Shown: one piece after another, positions 60,178 through 64,000 of the stretch | How positions within the stretch are numbered: position 1 is the first letter of the stretch | How the letters are laid out: each line of letters starts with the position of its first letter | Assembly: GCA_030041045.1 (NCBI GenBank) | Contig: JASHOQ010000003.1 | Span: 52,542-116,541, forward strand | Reading direction: 5' to 3' | DNA: 64,000 nucleotides | Source: Acidobacteriaceae bacterium | GTDB lineage: Bacteria > Acidobacteriota > Terriglobia > Terriglobales > Acidobacteriaceae | The notes under the pieces: model-generated | Seen by the model: the letters and a program-made list of their open reading frames with translations, nothing else | Databases searched by the model: none | Told to the model about the DNA's origin: nothing | Position numbers and translations under genes: made by a program

Positions 60178-60387
60178 TTACCGCCACAGGTTCCACAGCG
60201 CGCGGCCGGCTAGAAGGACGCTGGCCCAGAGGACTGCCGAGAGCAGCGCGCCCCAGGCGATGGCGCGGAATCGCATCCGTAGCGTGTCGCCGATCTCGAG
60301 TGGATCGGGCATCCACAAAGGAGGCGATTCGAGCCGGCACTCAATCGGCGCCGGGTTCGCGCAAACGGTTTCAGCGGATGACGGCAT
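60178..60387 (-). CDS. 69-residue single-helix membrane protein
   Basis: The ATG at 60387 follows GGGGAGGG at a suitable distance. The product has a polar N-terminal part and one C-terminal membrane helix (AIAWGALLSAVLWASVLLA). It converges with rmuC. The family is unrecognised. Confidence 0.6.
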   Translation of the reverse strand: MPSSAETVCANPAPIECRLESPPLWMPDPLEIGDTLRMRFRAIAWGALLSAVLWASVLLAGRALWNLWR

Positions 60388-60666
60388 CGTTGGCCCTCCC
60401 CATTTGAACCCCATTTACACGTTTTTCAAGATCAATTTACCTGTGAATCGCTGTGAAAAAGCGGGTAGATATGTTAGCGTGCTTGATTCCGTCTGCGGAT
60501 ACGGGAAGGCGTTCCCTTGCGGGACAACCCTTGCGAGCCGGTACCTGCAGAAAAGATGCGCCTGGATGCCTCAGAGTGCGGCAAAGTGTGAAGAAACTTT
60601 GCCCGCCAGCACTGCCGGCCCGAGCCGCGCGTACTGGCTGCGAGCTGGACGAAGTCTTGAGCCCCG

Positions 60667-61089
60667 CTACTGGGCCGGTTGCGCCGGCGGCTTGGCCTTT
60701 TTGAGCGTCAGGTCGTGGGCGGGGAAGTCGGGCTGGTCGGCTTTGGTGCTCAGTTTGATCTCGTCGCCGGCGTCGTTCACGGTTCCCGCGTGAGTGATGG
60801 TCATGCCGTTGAAGGAAACCTGAAAAGAGATGTTGTTGCCGTCGACCTTGCCGTTGCTGATCTCGATGGCATCCCCCTGCGGGCCTTGCACGGTTCCCGT
60901 CAGCTTGGCGCCATCCTGCTTGAAGACGAAGGTGAGCGGGTAACTGGAGCCGTCGGGGCCGACGGCGTCGGCTGTCCAGGTGCCGGATACGTCGGCGGCC
61001 GGCGCGGGGATCGCGGCAAAGGCCAGCAGGAGCCCGGCGCTCAGGCAAAGCAGCAGCTTCTTCCGATGAGTCATCATCCGGGTCATCAT
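60667..61089 (-). CDS. Small exported beta-sandwich protein
   Basis: The 140-residue protein has a signal peptide (LLLCLSAGLLLAFAAIPAPAA) and a compact beta domain beginning DVSGTWTADAVGPDG, then LTFVFKQDGAKLTGTV and KVDGNNISFQV. This pattern is common in secreted acidobacterial proteins of unknown function and resembles lipocalin-like or avidin-like strands. I chose the ATG at 61089 with GAGGA upstream; nearby in-frame ATGs at 61086 and 61077 are possible. Confidence 0.75.
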   Translation of the reverse strand: MMTRMMTHRKKLLLCLSAGLLLAFAAIPAPAADVSGTWTADAVGPDGSSYPLTFVFKQDGAKLTGTVQGPQGDAIEISNGKVDGNNISFQVSFNGMTITHAGTVNDAGDEIKLSTKADQPDFPAHDLTLKKAKPPAQPAQ

Positions 61090-61281
61090 GCGGTCCTCGA
61101 TCCGGTCACCGCCGGCTGGCAATGCGGCGCTGGCAGGATACACCGTCGTGCGCATTCCGTGCATAAAAATCGGCGCGCGAAATGGGAAGGCAAAGGCGTG
61201 GCCGACAATCCGCGTGTGAACTTGGGCGCTCAGAGCGCGCGCGGCGCGTCACCTTGCCGGCAGATCAGAGGGGTATGCACT

Positions 61282-61899
61282 CTAGCTCGCCGTGCCGGTT
61301 TCCTTGGCGGCGTTCCCGCCCGATTCCTCTCCCTTGACCTCGGCAAAGGCCGTCCGCAGCCGCCGCCAGGTGGTATCCAACTCCTCCGGCAGCACGCGCG
61401 CTTCGGCCACCGTGGTCATAAAACTGGTGTCGCCCACCCAGCGCGGCATGGCGTGCAGATGAAGGTGGCCGGCTACGCCCGCGCCCGCGGCCTGGCCCAC
61501 ATTTAATCCAAAATTGAAGCCCTGCGGTGTGTACACGCGATCGAGCACGCGCTCGGTCAGCTGCGCCAGATCCATCAGCTCGTGCGCCGTTTCTTCCGGC
61601 AGGCGTGCCAGGCGGTCGAGGTGCGCATAAGGCATCACCATGACGTGGCCCGAGGTGTACGGGAAGGCATTCAGGCAGATAAAACATTGCTGCGCGCGCA
61701 AAACAATGCCGCCGGCAGCCTCGGCTGCCTCGCGATCCATGCCTGCCTCAATGGCGTGATCGACGGAGGCAATGAGATTGCAGAAGACGCAGCCCTTGTC
61801 GCCCGGCCATGCCTTCAGCGCGGCGGGAACGCCGGGACGCACCGCCGACTCGGCCATGGTGACGTAGTTGTAGCGCCAGGGAGTCCAGAAGTGTTCCAT
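61282..61899 (-). CDS. HIT-family hydrolase (Ap4A phosphorylase-like)
   Basis: The 205-residue protein has the HIT motif HLHLHAMP, in which the middle His is the nucleophile, and the typical start WTPWRYNYV. A CVFC pair that may bind zinc lies near residue 37. The extended N- and C-termini are those of the Ap4A phosphorylase branch, which splits diadenosine tetraphosphate or related dinucleotides. It is upstream of and divergent from rpsA. Confidence 0.93.
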   Translation of the reverse strand: MEHFWTPWRYNYVTMAESAVRPGVPAALKAWPGDKGCVFCNLIASVDHAIEAGMDREAAEAAGGIVLRAQQCFICLNAFPYTSGHVMVMPYAHLDRLARLPEETAHELMDLAQLTERVLDRVYTPQGFNFGLNVGQAAGAGVAGHLHLHAMPRWVGDTSFMTTVAEARVLPEELDTTWRRLRTAFAEVKGEESGGNAAKETGTAS

Positions 61900-61957
61900 T
61901 GCCGCCGTCCGTTCTTCAGATGGAGCGTGCCTCGAGTGTGCCGCGGGATCCGGCTAG

Positions 61958-61987
61958 CCCGGATTCAGCCGGCCCGGATTCAGCCGG
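61958..61987. repeat. Two tandem copies of a 15-bp unit
   Basis: CCCGGATTCAGCCGG occurs exactly at 61958-61972 and 61973-61987, in the upstream region of the HIT gene. Each unit is partly palindromic. Confidence 0.9.
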
Positions 61988-62092
61988 ATTGAGCGTTGTC
62001 CGATTCAGTATAGAAGGGTATCTGTGCCGCGCCCGTGATGCGCCCGCGCCTTCAGCCATGGGCGCGAGGGGCACGCGCAAAGATGGGCTGGT

Positions 62093-62122
62093 TTGACCTT
62101 GACTTGCGGAGATTGCTACACT
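62093..62122 (+). promoter_or_regulatory. Promoter of rpsA
   Basis: TTGACC (62093-62098), an 18-bp spacer and TACACT (62117-62122). It is the best promoter in the 530-bp gap 61900-62429 and gives a leader of about 300 nt before rpsA. Confidence 0.55.
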
Positions 62123-62429
62123 CGTGAGCGTAGCTTCCTGCGCGGATTCCAGCAGTGAGTTGCGGCCGCACTCCAGCTTTGCCGTTGCCTGCAGGGTTTT
62201 TCCCCAAGGAGACCAGCCGATTCTTGCCGGGCGTACGCGCATGGGGCGGCTGATGCTCCGGAAAGCCTGAACCGGCGCGCTCGAGAAAACGACCGCAGGA
62301 ACACAGCTTGAAGCCGCCCCCAGGCCATGCCGGCCGCAGGCAACTGCGGGCGCGTGACCCAGGGAGCCGACCAGCGGCAGACGCGGGCGCGTCCGCCCGC
62401 AGGAGCAACGAATCCCGGAGCTGGCAGGA
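62123..62429 (+). promoter_or_regulatory. Long 5' leader of rpsA
   Basis: About 300 nt lie between the likely promoter and the rpsA start, with no supported gene. The leader contains a perfect 6-bp hairpin with a GNRA tetraloop, CCGCAG-GCAA-CTGCGG (62334-62349), and other G+C-rich stems. S1 represses its own translation through the leader in E. coli; a similar role here is an inference. Confidence 0.4.
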
Positions 62430-64000
62430 ATGGCAAACGTCCTCAATCCCGAAACCGAGAGCATAACCCTGAACACCGAATTGGAAACCCCAACGCTAGA
62501 GCCTGCAGCGGAGCTGGAGCAGCCGCCGTACGAGTCCACGTCTAACCTCACGTCCAACCTCGAGGCTAATCTCGAGAATCGTGCCGCCGACGAAGTGAGT
62601 GTGCCGGAGGCCGAGCCACCCGCCATCGAGCCCGCCGCCGAGCCGGTGGCCGCGCATGCGCCGGCAGCCCAGGAGTCCGCGGCTTTCTCCGCGGCTACCA
62701 GAACCGGTCCGGCCGAGCATAGCGTCCCGATTTCCGAGTCGGCTGAGGATTTTTCCGCCGCGCTCGAAGCTTTTGAGCGCGAGCAGGCCGCCGAGGCCGC
62801 AGCGGTAGAGGCCTACGGGGACAAAGTCGTCCAGGGCACGGTGATCAAACAGACCGAGAAACACCTGGTGGTGGACGTAGGCCTGAAGTCCGAGGGGCTG
62901 GTGCCTCTGGAGCAGGTGGTCGATCACACCGGCCAAGTGAAGTTCCAACCCGGCGAAGTGATCGACGTGGTCATCGAGCGCGAGGAGCCCGAAGGCGGCT
63001 ACCTGGTGAGCTATGAGCGCGCCGCGCGCCTACGCGTGTGGGACACAATCGAAAAGGCCGCCAACGATAAGACTCCGATCAAGGGTACGGTGGTCAGCCG
63101 CGTCAAGGGCGGGCTCACGGTGGATATCGGCCTGAAGGCATTCCTGCCCGGCTCGCAGCTTGAAATCCGGCCGGTGCGCAACCTCGACGGCTACCTGGGC
63201 CAGCAGATCGACGTCCGCGTGATCAAGCTCAACAAGAAGCGCGGCAATGTGGTGGTGAGCCGCAAGGAGCTGCTTGAGGAAGAGCAGAACTCCAAGCGCG
63301 CTGCTACCATGGAGCACCTGTTTGAGGGCGCGGTGCTCACCGGGACGGTGAAGAACCTCACCGACTACGGCGCTTTTGTCGATCTGGGCGGCATCGACGG
63401 CCTGCTGCACATCACCGATATGAGCTGGGGCCGGCTCACCCATCCCCGCGACCTGGTGAACGTGGGCGACGAGATCCAGGTGAAGGTGCTCAAGTTCGAC
63501 AAGGAGAAACAGCGCGTCTCGCTCGGCTTCAAGCAGTTGACTCCGGACCCGTGGCTGGACGCTTCCGAGCGCTATCCCGTGGGGGCGCGTGTGCACGGCC
63601 GCGTGCTTTCGGTTACCGACTACGGCGCGTTCGTGGAGCTCGAGCAGGGCATCGAGGGCCTGGTGCATCTCTCGGAGATGACCTGGTCCAAGCGGCTCAA
63701 GCATCCTTCCAAGCTGGTCAAGCCCGGCGACGAAGTCGATATCGTCATCCTCAGCGTCAACCCGGCTGACCGCCGCATCTCCCTGGGCATGAAGCAGCTC
63801 ATGGAGAATCCCTGGGAGAACCTCACCGAGCGCTATCCCACGGGTACGGTTGTCGAGGGCCGCGTGCGCAACCTCACCGATTTCGGCGCTTTCGTCGAGA
63901 TCGAGGAAGGCATTGACGGGTTGGTTCACGTTTCAAACCTGAGCTGGACCAAGCGCGTCAAGCACCCCTCCGAGGTTGTCAAGAAGGGCGAAAAGGTAAA
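62430..64000 (+). CDS. rpsA: 30S ribosomal protein S1 (3' end outside the window)
   Basis: S1 brings mRNA to the 30S subunit. From the ATG at 62430 the frame is open to the window end. Repeated S1 (OB-fold) domains follow each other: VVQGTVIKQTEKHLVVDVGL, IKGTVVSRVKGGLTVDIGL, LTGTVKNLTDYGAFVDLGG, VHGRVLSVTDYGAFVELEQ and VEGRVRNLTDFGAFVEIEE. Homology to other S1 proteins starts near residue 108 (FSAALEAFE). The first ~105 residues are an acidic, Ala/Glu/Pro-rich extension not found in E. coli S1. Confidence 0.96.
   Translation, partial: MANVLNPETESITLNTELETPTLEPAAELEQPPYESTSNLTSNLEANLENRAADEVSVPEAEPPAIEPAAEPVAAHAPAAQESAAFSAATRTGPAEHSVPISESAEDFSAALEAFEREQAAEAAAVEAYGDKVVQGTVIKQTEKHLVVDVGLKSEGLVPLEQVVDHTGQVKFQPGEVIDVVIEREEPEGGYLVSYERAARLRVWDTIEKAANDKTPIKGTVVSRVKGGLTVDIGLKAFLPGSQLEIRPVRNLDGYLGQQIDVRVIKLNKKRGNVVVSRKELLEEEQNSKRAATMEHLFEGAVLTGTVKNLTDYGAFVDLGGIDGLLHITDMSWGRLTHPRDLVNVGDEIQVKVLKFDKEKQRVSLGFKQLTPDPWLDASERYPVGARVHGRVLSVTDYGAFVELEQGIEGLVHLSEMTWSKRLKHPSKLVKPGDEVDIVILSVNPADRRISLGMKQLMENPWENLTERYPTGTVVEGRVRNLTDFGAFVEIEEGIDGLVHVSNLSWTKRVKHPSEVVKKGEKV

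Noticed and set aside
1..64000. CRISPR arrays, rRNA genes, complete insertion sequences or prophage modules
   Set aside because: No regularly spaced repeats, rRNA-like sequence, transposase or phage structural genes were seen on either strand.

Overview
The window is G+C-rich bacterial chromosome with tightly packed genes on both strands. The content points to the Acidobacteriota (Terriglobia-like). It holds a duplicated-domain orphan ABC permease of the type known as ADOP, a PadR regulator paired with a HAAS-type membrane protein, a tandem set of secreted DUF3857 proteins, small REP-like hairpin repeats, and several genes whose only resemblance I recall is to uncharacterised acidobacterial families. 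Housekeeping genes (tsaD, lipA, frr, gcvT, scpB, rluB, maf, rnr, murJ, fabF, acpP, rpsA) are scattered singly or in pairs. No prophage, CRISPR array or complete insertion sequence is visible.

Layout. 1-6.5 kb: the 5' part of a small unknown gene, tsaD, a cytochrome c lipoprotein, membrane proteins, lipA, frr, and a HAAS/PadR pair with a clear operator. 6.6-14.4 kb: gcvT, a DUF2339-DUF3999-TMEM175 run of membrane genes, small proteins and an Lgt-like enzyme. 14.5-24.5 kb: a lipoprotein, a radical SAM enzyme of the MJ0619/Tes type, scpB-rluB, a VOC protein, a 2-hydroxyacid dehydrogenase, a DoxX-like protein, msrA and maf. 24.7-30.8 kb: three consecutive DUF3857 proteins, two of which have lost the transglutaminase cysteine. 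31-40.5 kb: a MerR regulator, a zinc-ribbon protein, then the most unusual block: a SLOG-SLATT membrane protein, a TrkA-N/RyR-domain membrane protein, and a 1,401-residue secreted nucleotidase-like protein.

40.5-46 kb: a mini-repeat with terminal inverted repeats, tRNA-Pro(GGG), the ADOP permease, a Tat-exported protein in a compositionally different patch, and yggX. 46-64 kb: rnr (with a hairpin repeat inside the coding sequence), a bactofilin, murJ, a prolyl oligopeptidase, a GAF-EAL phosphodiesterase, a ribbon-helix-helix protein, acpP-fabF, rmuC, small secreted or membrane proteins, a HIT hydrolase, and rpsA running off the end.

How the parts work together. The clearest functional unit of unknown purpose is 32.0-36.0 kb. 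Its two adjacent same-strand genes join a nucleotide-recognising SLOG domain to SLATT membrane helices, and TrkA-N Rossmann folds to RyR repeats. I read this as a candidate nucleotide-gated membrane effector or signalling pair, possibly extended by the secreted nucleotidase-like protein downstream. The other notable candidate is the Tes-like radical SAM enzyme, because acidobacteria make membrane-spanning lipids. All family assignments come from reading motifs by eye; no database search was run.
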